DNA of 30,909 bases from Stagonosporopsis chrysanthemi (GCA_022560025.1 JAFISE010000277.1:1-30909); one strand, 5' to 3'. Positions 17,499 through 26,372 are shown, numbered from the stretch's first letter. Program-made: numbers and translations. Notes: generated by a model from the sequence alone, not told the origin.

Positions 17499-17569
17499 AC
17501 GGCTATAGGTTAATGGTAGACCATTCGTCTTCCAAACGATATGTACCGATTCGACTTCGGTTGGCCGTA
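17499..17569 (+). tRNA. trnG(ucc): tRNA-Gly (UCC)
   Basis: Acceptor ACGGCTA with TGGCCGT; stem TCGT/ACGA around CTTCCAA gives UCC; T-arm ACCGA TTCGACT TCGGT. Confidence 0.95.
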
Positions 17570-17571
17570 TA

Positions 17572-17644
17572 GGGTTAGTAACTTAATTGGTAAAGAGCTT
17601 TCTTGTCACGAAAGTAGATATCGGTTCGAATCCGGTCTAACTCG
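17572..17644 (+). tRNA. trnD(guc): tRNA-Asp (GUC)
   Basis: Acceptor GGGTTAG with CTAACTC; stem CTTTC/GAAAG around TTGTCAC gives GUC; T-arm ATCGG TTCGAAT CCGGT. It is two bases after tRNA-Gly. Confidence 0.95.
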
Positions 17645-17864
17645 TACTTTTCCATTTTATAATTAAATGTTGAATTATATGGTTAGCAGTAATTCTATGA
17701 GTAGCCTAAATTGTTATGGTTTCATTCTATTGTTAGCTCTCACTACCTCCCCTCTCTCACCAACTCTTAAATTGTTACAAGGAATAATCATTATATAGTC
17801 AACCTTAATTTTTTTTAGTTAAAACCACAACAAAAAAAAGATATAAGTTATATTATAGTAAAAA

Positions 17865-17944
17865 GGAAAAGTTGCTATAGGTAAGGCGAGATATTTGCTA
17901 AATATTGTGTTTAACACCTGGTGGTTCAAATCCACTCTTTTCCG
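17865..17944 (+). tRNA. trnS(gcu): tRNA-Ser (GCU)
   Basis: Acceptor GGAAAAG pairs perfectly with CTTTTCC; anticodon stem GATAT/ATATT around TTGCTAA gives GCU; class II variable arm; T-loop TTCAAAT. Confidence 0.93.
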
Positions 17945-18054
17945 AATATAATTAAAAAGAATGAACTGGAAAAGGAGAAATGACTATAATAACATATAGC
18001 TAACTATCTATATTTATAAGGGATAGACCTTATAATAGATAAATTACTTTACTA

Positions 18055-18215
18055 TTCACATAATCTTTTGTATATTGAATCTTTTGTGCATGGAATCTTT
18101 TGTGTATTGAATTTTTTGTGTATTGAATTTTTTGTGCATTGAATTTTTTTTTGTGCATTGAATATATTGAATGTTTTGTGCATTTACTGTTGGTAATGTT
18201 TTGTGCATTTACTCT
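18055..18215. repeat. 16-bp tandem repeat (TATTGAATTTTTTGTG type)
   Basis: About eight imperfect copies alternating TATTGAAT, CATGGAAT or CATTGAAT with CTTTTGTG or TTTTTGTG. It creates a spurious repetitive minus-strand frame (18030-18260). No gene is seen in 17945-18356 otherwise. Confidence 0.88.
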
Positions 18216-18356
18216 TTGTATGATCCTTATTACAATACTATTTTTATTAGTTATTAACATAGGATTAGTGTAGATTGACTGTAAACATCCTTTAGTAAAA
18301 AGTATTGTTCAATCTTAGGAATACTGTTATTAGTAACTAAAAATAAATATAGTTAA

Positions 18357-18453
18357 ATGAGTATGGTAAGATGAGTATAGTAAAATCAGTATAGTAAATG
18401 AGCATAGTAAAATGAGTATAGTAAAATGAGTATAGTAAGATGAGTATAGTGAA
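18357..18453. repeat. 15-17-bp tandem repeat running into tRNA-Trp
   Basis: About six copies of ATGAGTATAGTAAA-type units. The same GAGTATAGT forms bases 3-11 of the mature tRNA-Trp that follows, so the array looks like a serial duplication of the tRNA 5' end. Confidence 0.85.
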
Positions 18454-18525
18454 AAGAGTATAGTTTAATTGGTAAAATAGGAAGCTTCAAACTTCAAATT
18501 TCCAGTTCAAGTCTGGATGCTCTTG
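18454..18525 (+). tRNA. trnW(uca): tRNA-Trp (UCA), reads UGA and UGG
   Basis: Acceptor AAGAGTA with TGCTCTT; loop CTTCAAA gives UCA; T-arm TCCAG TTCAAGT CTGGA. A UCA anticodon is direct support for UGA being Trp, matching the many in-frame TGA codons in nad5, cox3, nad2, nad6 and the intron ORFs. Confidence 0.95.
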
Positions 18526-18619
18526 TTATAACATAATGTTATAAATACTTATCACTTTTTCATGGTTTAATTTTTCTGTTTTAACCATTCTAACTGTTAA
18601 ACAGTATTTATTTACTTAA

Positions 18620-18691
18620 GGTTCCTTAGCTTAATAGGTAAAGCGCATTTTTGATAAGGATGTGATCGACGTTCAATTCGTTGAGGAATCA
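18620..18691 (+). tRNA. trnI(gau): tRNA-Ile (GAU)
   Basis: Acceptor GGTTCCT with AGGAATC; stem CATTT/GGATG around TTGATAA gives GAU; T-arm GACG TTCAATT CGTT. Two decayed partial copies follow immediately. Confidence 0.95.
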
Positions 18692-18698
18692 ATAAAGT

Positions 18699-18764
18699 GA
18701 GTTTAAAGCGCATTTTTTGATAAAAATGGTATAGACGTTTAATTCGTTTATCCATCAATAAAGT
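18699..18764 (+). pseudogene. Partial tRNA-Ile copy 1
   Basis: From AAAGCGCATTTTTTGATAA to CATCAATAAAGT this matches the 3' three-quarters of tRNA-Ile plus its trailer. The 5' acceptor strand is replaced and the T-loop is altered (TTTAATT), so it cannot form a normal acceptor stem. The TTGATAA anticodon loop is kept. Confidence 0.85.
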
Positions 18765-18821
18765 GTTAGCTAAAGCGAATTTTTGATAAAGATGGCATAG
18801 ACGTTTAATTCGTTGAGATAA
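18765..18821 (+). pseudogene. Partial tRNA-Ile copy 2
   Basis: A second decayed copy: TTAGCTAAAGCGAATTTTTG, ATAAAGATGG, GACGTTTAATTCGTTGAG, then AATAAAGT-like trailer lost to ATAAAGT. The acceptor is broken at both ends. It abuts tRNA-Arg(ACG). Confidence 0.82.
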
Positions 18822-18893
18822 AGTGCGTTAGTTAAATTGGTATAATGACATGCCACGGACATGTTTTTACAAGTTCGAGTCTTGTACGCACTT
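18822..18893 (+). tRNA. trnR(acg): tRNA-Arg (ACG), unusual C33
   Basis: Acceptor AGTGCGT pairs perfectly with ACGCACT; anticodon stem ACATG/CATGT around CCACGGA gives ACG; T-arm ACAAG TTCGAGT CTTGT. Position 33 is C instead of the almost universal U. Confidence 0.9.
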
Positions 18894-19048
18894 CTTTATG
18901 TAAAAATGAAAAAAGTATTGTTATTTCTGTGGCTAAAGGATTCTAATGATTTCTATCGCAAACTGTTTTTTCGAAAGAGATTTAACTATATCATATAAAT
19001 GTAGTACAGTTAGTAGTAGTTTCCTAGTAATTTAAAATATTCGAAGAA

Positions 19049-19225
19049 AAATAAAGCTGATACTAAAATACAAGGATAAAAGAGTATTGAGAAATAAAGT
19101 GGATAGTAAAATATAACGGTAAAATAGAATGGAGAAATAAAGCTAATACTAAAATACAATTAAAGAAAAAAAAATAGAATGGAAAAATAAAGCGGATAGC
19201 AAAATACAACGATAAAATAGAATGT
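19049..19225. repeat. Tandem repeat of about 43 bp, four copies
   Basis: Copies begin AAATAAAG(C/T)(T/G)GATA, continue CTAAAATACAA and end AAATAGAATGGA. The spacer 18894-19350 holds no other feature I can support. Confidence 0.85.
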
Positions 19226-19350
19226 TTTAGATTAAAGTGTTCAATACATTTTTAACATTGATTATTGGATACATTTGTTTAATAATAAGTTTTTTACTAT
19301 ACATTTATTTTAAAAGATAAAATGGTTATTAGACTACTAGAAAATAAAAA

Positions 19351-19435
19351 AGAGAATTGACTGAGTGGTTTAAAGTGATAAGCTTGAAACTTATTTGGTT
19401 GAAAGACCACATCCGTTCGAATCGGATATTCTCTG
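19351..19435 (+). tRNA. trnS(uga): tRNA-Ser (UGA)
   Basis: Class II. Acceptor AGAGAAT pairs perfectly with ATTCTCT; stem ATAAG/CTTAT around CTTGAAA gives UGA; variable arm TGGTTGAAAGACCA; T-arm ATCCG TTCGAAT CGGAT. Confidence 0.95.
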
Positions 19436-19739
19436 TTAAAGTTTTACAAAGATCTTTTGTATCTATACAAAAATTATGGCTGTATTTGCTAGTATATATA
19501 CTAATCTTATATAAATCTATTATTTTATGTTTATACAGATTTAATAAGTAAAATAAGATAGTGATAAAAGACAATAGTACAGCATATAGTCCAATAAAAG
19601 ACACAAGACTAATAAACATAGCATAATAAAAAACAATCATAAAAAACATAGCATGGTAAAAAAAAACATATTGTAAAGTGGTATATAACGTAGTATAGTA
19701 TATATCGTAATACACTACATAAAAATGATATACTACATA

Positions 19740-19885
19740 AACGTGATATAGAACATAGCGTATTAGAAGATATAGCGTAGTAGAAGACATAGCGCACTAA
19801 AAGACATAGCGTACTAAAAGACATAGCGTACTAAAAGACATAGCGTACTAAAAGACATAGCGTACTAAAAGACATAGCGTAATAT
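19740..19885. repeat. 17-bp tandem repeat, about eight copies
   Basis: Unit GACATAGCGTACTAAAA, near-identical in the last five copies and more diverged at the left (AACATAGCGTATTAGAA). The rest of 19436-19905 is AT-rich with looser ATAGCAT-type repeats and no gene. Confidence 0.93.
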
Positions 19886-19905
19886 AGTTCACAAAATACT
19901 ATAAA

Positions 19906-19978
19906 CAGGTTAGAGCCGGGTTGGTTAGGCGCCTCATTTGGGTTGAGGAATAGTTATGTTCGAATCATAATAACCTGA
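19906..19978 (+). tRNA. trnP(ugg): tRNA-Pro (UGG)
   Basis: Acceptor CAGGTTA pairs perfectly with TAACCTG; stem CCTCA/TGAGG around TTTGGGT gives UGG; T-arm TTATG TTCGAAT CATAA. It is followed at 19982-19996 by a small hairpin, AGGATTCGAAATCCT, before rnl. Confidence 0.95.
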
Positions 19979-21206
19979 AATAGGATTCGAAATCCTTGGA
20001 TATAAAAATAAATAGTAATGTATTTGATATGTAATGTATTATTTCATAATCTTACTAGCTTTGTATTATCTATTTTATAGTACAAAAAGTAACTTTATGG
20101 CAAGTATAGAAAGAGACTATTATGGAAAAAAAAGCTGTATATTAAACCACGAGTACCGTAAAAAAGAGGGAGTAATGTCCATATAGTAGGGAAAATGGTA
20201 GAAAAATTTCTATAAAAAGAAACGAAGTGAATTGAAGTATCTTAGTAGCTTCAGGAAAATAAATCAAACGAGATTCTAGTAGTAGTGTGAATGAAAATAG
20301 ATAAAGGCTTAAAGTAAAATGGAGACATCTGTTTGAATATAGGGGAACCTTCCTCTAAGCCTTAATATAATATACAAGTAATAGAGAAAAGTACTGTGAA
20401 GGAAAATTTTTAAGTAGTAGTCTTATAAGCAGCTCGAGATAAGTTTAATAAACATATAAGAGCGTACCTTTTGTATAATGGGTCAGCAAGTTCTAGTTAG
20501 ATGCAAGCAAATACCTAGTGTTCTAATTAAAAAACCACAGATTTGCCTAGATAATCCAATTATTAAGTAATGAATGAGTATCTAATTAGAGACCCGAAGA
20601 GTAGTGATCTTACCATGGTCAGGCTTATAAAAGGCCGAATGGGTTATCGTTGTAAAGATATCCAAAGAACTGTGGTAAGTTAGTGAAAGACAATCCTGAC
20701 TACTATAGCTGGTTTTCCGCGAAACATATGTAAGTATGTAGTTTAAGTTACATCATAGCAGGTACAGAACTGTAATCTCGGACAATTTGTGCATTTTCAT
20801 TCCTAAAGGGTATTAGTATCCTTTACAGAGTGGTAATGCCTTGTGCATATGGGGGGGTCGTGAAGACTCTATTCGCGAGTATTTGCTCTCGGAAGGGCAA
20901 TGATGAATCTTGAACTATCAGACATTTAACGATAAGGTTGTGTGTCAAAAGGGAAACAGCCCAGAACAAGTGTTTAAGGTTCCAAAGTTTTTGTTAAGTG
21001 AAAGTAAGGAAGTATTTAAACGATACAACCAGGAAATAGGCTTAGAAGCGGCCATTTTTTAAAGACCTCGTAACAGAGCACTGGTTCAAAAGGTTACTTA
21101 GATAACCTAAAGAGTTAAAAGCGCCGAAGATATAACGGATCTAAACAAAACACCGACACCTTGTCCATAAAAAAAAATAGGTTACATTTCATCTATGAAG
21201 TTTCGC

Positions 21207-21242
21207 TATATTTACAAAACCGTTACGTGAGTGATATAGGTT
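21207..21242 (+). repeat. 36-nt stem-loop repeat inside rnl, copy 1
   Basis: TATATTTACAAAACCGTTAC followed by GTGAGTGATATAGGTT; AACC and GGTT can pair. It sits in an expanded variable region. 35 of 36 bases match 22713-22748. Confidence 0.93.
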
Positions 21243-22712
21243 TCTGATTAAGAGCAAAAGGTAATTCTATCTACAATACGTAAACACTAGTTACGTGTTA
21301 TTTATGGGGTAGCGGAACATTGGGTAAATAGGATTAGAAACAAAGGAATTAGAAATAAAAAATAGGTATTTGTACTAGGGGGGTGATAATACCATTAGCT
21401 GTGAAAAGCTAAAAAATCCATTAACCCTTTGCAACTACGGGAAAAAAAAAAGTTCCACTGTAGTTGCTCCACAAAGCACTATCATTAGTAAATAATAGAT
21501 AGGAAAAGGGAAGTACATATGTTTCAAAATAACTACAACGTAGTTTGATCGCTAACTAGCGATAGTCCAGTATATCCCAAGCGAGAATGCTGACACGAGT
21601 AACGAAAAAGAGGATGCCAATAGGACCTCTCGCCTTAAGCTTATGGAAAAGTGATTCGGTCTCTAAATTTAACCTAAAGGATAAAATGATGAGAAGATTA
21701 GATGTGACAACATAAACAAATAGAGTAAAATGTTCTGGAAAAGCATTAAATCGAAAAAACTATAAAAAAAAACGGATAATAACCGAAAAAATGAAATATA
21801 AAGGATAAAAAGTACTAATAAGAATAAATGATCCTCGGAAGAAATAGTAATAAGTAGATTAAAAAAACCGTACCTAAAAACTACCACAAGTAAGCTAGTA
21901 GAGAATACGAAGGCGTTTGAGCTAACAATCATTAAGGAACTCGGCAAATTGACACCGTAACTGAGGGAAAAGGTGTGCCATTCCTACTGATTAATATCAG
22001 TTTAGGAAGAGGAGACATAAAATGGTGTTGCACGACTGTTTAATTAAAACACAGCACTTTGCGTAAGATGTAAATCAATGTATAGAGTGCGCTATCTGCC
22101 CAATGATGGCTGGTTAACGGATTTACTTAAGCGACTAAAATAGTTTAGGTTTTGAAGGAACCCCCATTGAATGGCGGCCTTATCTATAAGGGTCCTAAGG
22201 TAGCGAAATACCTTGGCATTTAAATGATGTCGCGCATGAATGATCTAACGATGCAACAGCTGTCTCAATGATTGGCTCAGTGAAACTGGAATGGCAGTGA
22301 AGATACTGCCTATCTCTAGATAGACGAGAAGACCCCATGCAGCTTTACTGTTACTAGTTATAGGGTATAATGGAACAGGTTTTAGAGAATAAGGTAGTCG
22401 CAACGACAAAATTGAAACACCTTTACTCTGGTTGTTATATCAGTAGAATAGGTTGCAGATTTGCAACTGACGTCTGAATGTAATCCATAAAAGGAGATAA
22501 ATCTTTAGATTTAGCTCAGGAGACAATGGCTAGCAGATGGTTTATGCGGGGCACAGATCCCATAAAGAGTACCTGGGAGTATCCAAATTTATTTTTTGTA
22601 ATATGCTATACGCAAAGTATATAAAGCTTTTATCTAGTAATTGCTTTATATGCTTTAATTTTTGTAATTACTATATGTAGTTTGTTATTTTTTATATTTA
22701 CTTTATTAAGGT

Positions 22713-22748
22713 TATATTTACAAAACCGTTACGTGAGTGGTATAGGTT
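22713..22748 (+). repeat. 36-nt stem-loop repeat inside rnl, copy 2
   Basis: The same element as at 21207 with one A to G change, in a different expanded variable region (22585-22915) of domain V. Confidence 0.93.
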
Positions 22749-23764
22749 AATAAAAAAGTATCTATAACGAATTCAGTTATATTTCTATTTAAGTTAGAAC
22801 TAAACAATTTAATATAAGTAAGATTTTACCTATGTGGGAAATAGGTGTAGAGATAACGGTAAATACTACTGTTATTTGTTATTTTTTTTTTAGAAAAATG
22901 ATATTGATATATACTTCCAAAGTTTAATGGCTTAATCTTGCTTTACTGTTTGACATACACGTCTATCAGTTGCGTAAGCAGGGCATAAAGACCGCAAGAC
23001 GCAGTAAGGAAAGGTCTTGTATTATTGAAAAAGCTACGCTGGGGATAACAGGCTAATTGCGCAAGAGAGTACAAATTGAGTGCGCAGTTTGGCACCTCGA
23101 TGTCGGCTTAGCTCATCCACATGAATGCAGAAATCATGAAGGGTACGACTGTTCGTCGATTAAAGAGCTACACGAGCTGGGTTAAATACGTCGTGAGACA
23201 GTATGGTTTCTATCTTCTAGAGGAAATTAGAGTAAAATAAGGATAGCCCCTTCGTACGAAAGGAGTTGGGTATGGTAACCTATGGTTTACCTGTTGTTTA
23301 TACGCTTAATATTAACCTGATTAAATTACGGTGAGAATAGGTGCTTTTTACAAAAAAAGAATAATAAAAATGAGAAAAAAAAATGATAAAAAATTATATT
23401 TTCTTATTTCCTATTGGAACGAAAAAGGGTAATACTTTTATACTCAAGTATTTATGAATAGTATAGGCACGGCAGGAAAGCTATGTTAGTTAAGATAAGT
23501 GCTGAATGCATTTAGGCACGAAGCTTACCTTAGGATACTCTTAGAAACGTAGTATAACATTACGAATTCACATCTCGCTATTGTTAAAGCTAGAGATTTA
23601 GTTTAACAACTAAGACTCGTCTAAGATAGCAGAGGGGATAATAGGCTTTGGCTGAAAGGGCTTTGATGTTCTTAGGTACAAAGTACTAATTTTTATAACG
23701 AGATAGTTAATCTCGTTATTTTATTAACTAAGTAACATATTTATCATTAAAAATACATTAGTTA

Positions 23765-23835
23765 GCCTGGTTTGCATAATAGTAATGCACCCGTTTTGTA
23801 ATCGGAAGATATGAGTGCAATTCTCGTACTGGGCT
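23765..23835 (+). tRNA. trnT(ugu): tRNA-Thr (UGU)
   Basis: Acceptor GCCTGGT with ACTGGGC; D-arm GCAT AATAGTA ATGC; loop TTTGTAA gives UGU, with weak outer and inner anticodon-stem pairs; T-arm ATGAG TGCAATT CTCGT. The D-loop lacks GG and the T-loop lacks TTC. Confidence 0.88.
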
Positions 23836-23858
23836 ACCTAGATTCCTTTTTAAATAAA

Positions 23859-23929
23859 TGCGGGTTGATGTAATAGTAACATATTTGGCTCATGACCAGA
23901 GTATAGAGGTGCAATTCCTTTGTCCGCAT
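23859..23929 (+). tRNA. trnM(cau): tRNA-Met (CAU), copy 1
   Basis: Acceptor TGCGGGT with GTCCGCA; D-arm ATGT AATAGTA ACAT; stem TTTGG/CCAGA around CTCATGA gives CAU; T-arm AGAGG TGCAATT CCTTT. It shares its odd D- and T-loops with the adjacent tRNA-Thr. Whether it is initiator or elongator is not settled. Confidence 0.92.
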
Positions 23930-23984
23930 ATACTTATTTTGACCGTTTCAAATAGTAGAAATAAGTAAAAAAAAAAGAAAAAAA

Positions 23985-24111
23985 AAACTGTTATAAAGAA
24001 AAAGGTTATAAAGGAAAAACCAATATAAAGAAAACCTAAAAAAACATAAAGAAAAAAAAAACTGTTATAAATAAAAAGGTTATAAAGGAAAAAACCAATA
24101 TAAAGAAAAAA
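23985..24111. repeat. Two copies of a purine-rich unit of about 65-70 bp
   Basis: ACTGTTATAAA(G/T)AAAAAGG, TTATAAAGGAAAAA and CCAATATAAAGAAAA recur in the same order, separated by AACCTAAAAAAACATAAAG. Confidence 0.85.
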
Positions 24112-24112
24112 A

Positions 24113-24185
24113 AAGGCTATAGCTTAATAGGTAAAGCAAGCTGCTCATAATAGCTCAGATGAGTGTTCAAATCATTCTGGCCTTA
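24113..24185 (+). tRNA. CAU-anticodon tRNA, copy 2 (Met or lysidine-type Ile)
   Basis: Acceptor AAGGCTA with TGGCCTT; stem AGCTG/TAGCT around CTCATAA gives CAU; T-arm GAGTG TTCAAAT CATTC. The D-arm AGCTTAATAGGTAAAGCA is a normal elongator type. Confidence 0.92.
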
Positions 24186-24346
24186 TTAGCGAGGGGAAGA
24201 GTATCCATCCCACACCAAAAGATGTTGAATTGCACAATTATAGCCCCCCCCCCCACTTTAATTGGATAGGACTAGAAAGAAAATCGAAGGGATAGACCGA
24301 GGTTAGTCTCTTATCTTAAGGTGTCCCCCCCGAACCAATAAACCAC

Positions 24347-24390
24347 CTGCCTTTTGGTAAGGCAGATACCCTACCCGTTGTTACCAACGG
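24347..24390 (+). repeat. GC-rich double-hairpin element
   Basis: Two perfect hairpins in a row: CTGCCTT ttggt AAGGCAG (24347-24365) and CCGTTG ttac CAACGG (24375-24390), 9 nt apart. It lies in a GC-rich island (about 24190-24415, with C-runs) that otherwise holds no gene I can identify. Confidence 0.85.
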
Positions 24391-24415
24391 CATACAAGGT
24401 AGCGCAGGGTGAATA

Positions 24416-25042
24416 GGAAATAGTGGTAATGCTACTTCATTTTTAGCTTTCTACAAGATTATTTTTTTGTAAAAAAAAAAATAATTACTTTGAGATTTAA
24501 CTTATTATGCTAATTTAATTTGTACGACAAATCCCGCTGATTCTTTTTTTTAGTGGAAAATGGCTATCTAGAAAGCAATAGGGAAAACAGTAAAATGAAT
24601 CTTAGTTAAAGGGGGGGATAAAAATGGAAAGGTCACAAGTCCTTAAAGCAGAGTGAACACTATTTCTTACTTAAAAAAAAAGGCAAAAATCATTTTTAGT
24701 TAAAACATTGGTAGAATTAAAAAAAAAGCTTTACTACTACAGACTTACACGCTAAACCAATATGTATATTTTTTCTAGTATAAACCCTTATTACAGCAGG
24801 GTTTATAGTTAAGTTAGTTTCTAAGTATTTGTTATTAATTATTTTAATTAGTTAAACCTCTTTAACTGTTAATTAATAAGAGTTTTTCTTTTTGTTAGTT
24901 ATATTTCTGTAGTTGTACTTTTTTAAGTTATACTTTTAGTCATAAACCTAACGTATTATTCTTTGTCTATAATATGTTTAGTAACATGATTATTTAAAGC
25001 AATAGCAATAATGTACTGTTATAAGCTTTACATGAATTATAA
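24416..25042. other. Spacer, double-hairpin island to tRNA-Glu
   Basis: About 625 nt, AT-rich, with A/T runs and a G-run near 24610. No gene on either strand. Confidence 0.6.
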
Positions 25043-25115
25043 GGCCCAATAGTCAAGTGGTTAAGACGTAACATTTTCACTGTTAAACGCGCGGGTTCGA
25101 ACCCCGCTTGGGTCT
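25043..25115 (+). tRNA. trnE(uuc): tRNA-Glu (UUC)
   Basis: Acceptor GGCCCAA with TTGGGTC; stem TAACA/TGTTA around TTTTCAC gives UUC; T-arm GCGGG TTCGAAC CCCGC. Confidence 0.95.
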
Positions 25116-25138
25116 AACAGCTATTTCTATTAGCTTAA

Positions 25139-25210
25139 GGGGATATAGTTTAATTGGTAAAACTGCGATTTTGCATATCGTTATTTTAGGATCGAGTCCT
25201 AATATCTCCA
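25139..25210 (+). tRNA. trnA(ugc): tRNA-Ala (UGC)
   Basis: Acceptor GGGGATA with TATCTCC; stem GCGAT/ATCGT around TTTGCAT gives UGC; T-arm TTAGG ATCGAGT CCTAA. Confidence 0.95.
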
Positions 25211-25280
25211 ATGTTGAAATGTAATCTAAAATTATTCATTCACTATCCTTTTTTTAGCTAAATACACTACCCACTGTAAG

Positions 25281-25326
25281 GGGGTTCCTTTAGCAACCTT
25301 AAGGGCTCCCGCAAAGGAAAGGGGGG
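25281..25326 (+). repeat. GC-rich stem-loop
   Basis: TTCCTTT(A)GC at 25285-25294 pairs with GCAAAGGAA at 25311-25319, flanked by G-runs. It is the only structured part of the 25211-25523 spacer, which holds no gene. Confidence 0.75.
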
Positions 25327-25523
25327 TTAACTTAAAAATAATGGCATCTAGCCTATCTTTACCTGTTAAGATGTTAAACGTTTAGCTAGGGAAAACCTTT
25401 TTAATTTTTATGCACAAACTGCTAGTTTAACTATTATTAAATGAACCCTTCATTACTATAGAAAGAATAGTCCTGTTTTTAAAATTAGATGTGTATAATA
25501 AGGGTAAAAAGGGAAAAAAAAAA

Positions 25524-25596
25524 GCCCAGGTAGCTCAATTGGTAGAGCGAAACTTTGAAGGTGTTTAGGTTATAAGTTCAAATCTTATCTTGGGCA
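25524..25596 (+). tRNA. trnF(gaa): tRNA-Phe (GAA)
   Basis: Acceptor GCCCAGG with CTTGGGC; anticodon stem AAAC/GTTT-type around TTGAAGG gives GAA; T-arm ATAAG TTCAAAT CTTAT. Confidence 0.94.
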
Positions 25597-26071
25597 ACTT
25601 TTTTCATTTTTTTATAAAAAAGTTATATAGAGTTTTTTGGTTTTCCCTTTATCCTCTAGATTTGTTTTCTTTATCGTATAAATTTGTTCCGTTAACTATA
25701 CAATCTATTTTTATACTATTTAGTTTTTTTTTTCATAGAACAAATAGTAGAGAGAAGCTTTATTTTTTGCTAAAGAAATGAATATAAGAAGAGTGGTCTA
25801 TCACCAATCTTCAGAAAACAGGTGCAGTTAGAGGAAAAATCTTTATAGAATCAATGCTCCCACATTTTCTAGTTTGAAGGGAAAATGCAATAGCTGAGTT
25901 TATTTGTTAAAAGCTTTATAGCGTTGAACTCAGGAATTTTAATACATAAAAATGTAAAAGGATTTCAATAAAATGTGCTATTTAGCTAATAATGTTTTAT
26001 ATGAGTAAAGCTGAATTACAAGACACTAATAGTAAACTTTTCATTGTATACATACAATTAAAAAAAAAAGA
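25597..26071. other. Spacer, tRNA-Phe to tRNA-Leu
   Basis: About 475 nt. A plus-strand frame at 25590-25781 overlaps tRNA-Phe and is low-complexity Phe/Leu; not a gene. Nothing else is supportable. Confidence 0.6.
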
Positions 26072-26153
26072 ATGGGTATGCTGAAAACGGTAGACAGGTC
26101 CCGCTTAGGACGGGGTGATTTTATTCATATAAGTTCGAGTCTTATTACCCATA
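26072..26153 (+). tRNA. trnL(uag): tRNA-Leu (UAG)
   Basis: Class II. Acceptor ATGGGTA pairs perfectly with TACCCAT; stem TCCCG/CGGGG around CTTAGGA gives UAG; T-arm ATAAG TTCGAGT CTTAT. It decodes UAG-anticodon CUN codons as Leu. Confidence 0.95.
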
Positions 26154-26222
26154 AAAATTATAGTAACATAGGATATTCGTTAAAACATATCTCTACTAGT
26201 TAAATATATCTATAATTATTAA

Positions 26223-26294
26223 TATGTAGTAGACTAATGGTAAGTCATAAATTTTTGGTATTTACTTATGGGTGTTCGAATCACCCCTACATAG
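26223..26294 (+). tRNA. trnQ(uug): tRNA-Gln (UUG)
   Basis: Acceptor TATGTAG with CTACATA; stem TAAAT/ATTTA around TTTTGGT gives UUG; T-arm GGGTG TTCGAAT CACCC. Confidence 0.95.
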
Positions 26295-26298
26295 AAAA

Positions 26299-26372
26299 GG
26301 TGGATGTAGTTCAATTGGCAGAACAACTGTATGTGGAACAGTAAGTTCCCTGTTCGATCCAGGGTATCCTCC
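26299..26372 (+). tRNA. trnH(gug): tRNA-His (GUG), with encoded G-1
   Basis: Acceptor GTGGATG with TATCCTC has one T-T mismatch at the second pair. An extra G (26299) sits opposite C73, the His identity element. Stem ACTGT/ACAGT around ATGTGGA gives GUG; T-arm CCCTG TTCGATC CAGGG. Confidence 0.93.

Larger units (their letters stand above)
20090..23715 (+). rRNA. rnl: Large subunit ribosomal RNA
   Basis: The RNA of the mitochondrial large ribosomal subunit. Landmarks: domain I AAATCAAACGAGATTC near 20263, AGTAGTGATCTTACCATGG near 20601, GGTCCTAAGGTAGCGAAAT near 22190, ACGAGAAGACCCCATGCAGC near 22323, GGGGATAACAGGCTAATTGC near 23041 and the sarcin-ricin loop CGTACGAAAGGAGTTGGG near 23253. The 3' part contains CTAAGCACGAAGCTTACC-type sequence near 23512. 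No intron interrupts the usual domain V sites. Variable regions are expanded, notably 22585-22915, and two of them carry the same 36-nt hairpin. The 5' and 3' ends are estimates, uncertain by up to about 50 nt. Confidence 0.95.

Noticed and set aside
18030..18260. Repetitive minus-strand frame (HAQKIQYTK-type)
   Set aside because: It is made wholly of a 16-bp non-coding tandem repeat, with no conserved motif.
19329..19824. Tyr/Phe-rich minus-strand frames
   Set aside because: They run across tRNA-Ser(UGA) on the other strand and the 17-bp array; low complexity only.
22585..22915. Possible intron in rnl domain V
   Set aside because: It lacks an ORF and clear splice-site context, and this region is a known variable expansion in fungal mitochondrial LSU RNA; it is kept as an expanded variable region.
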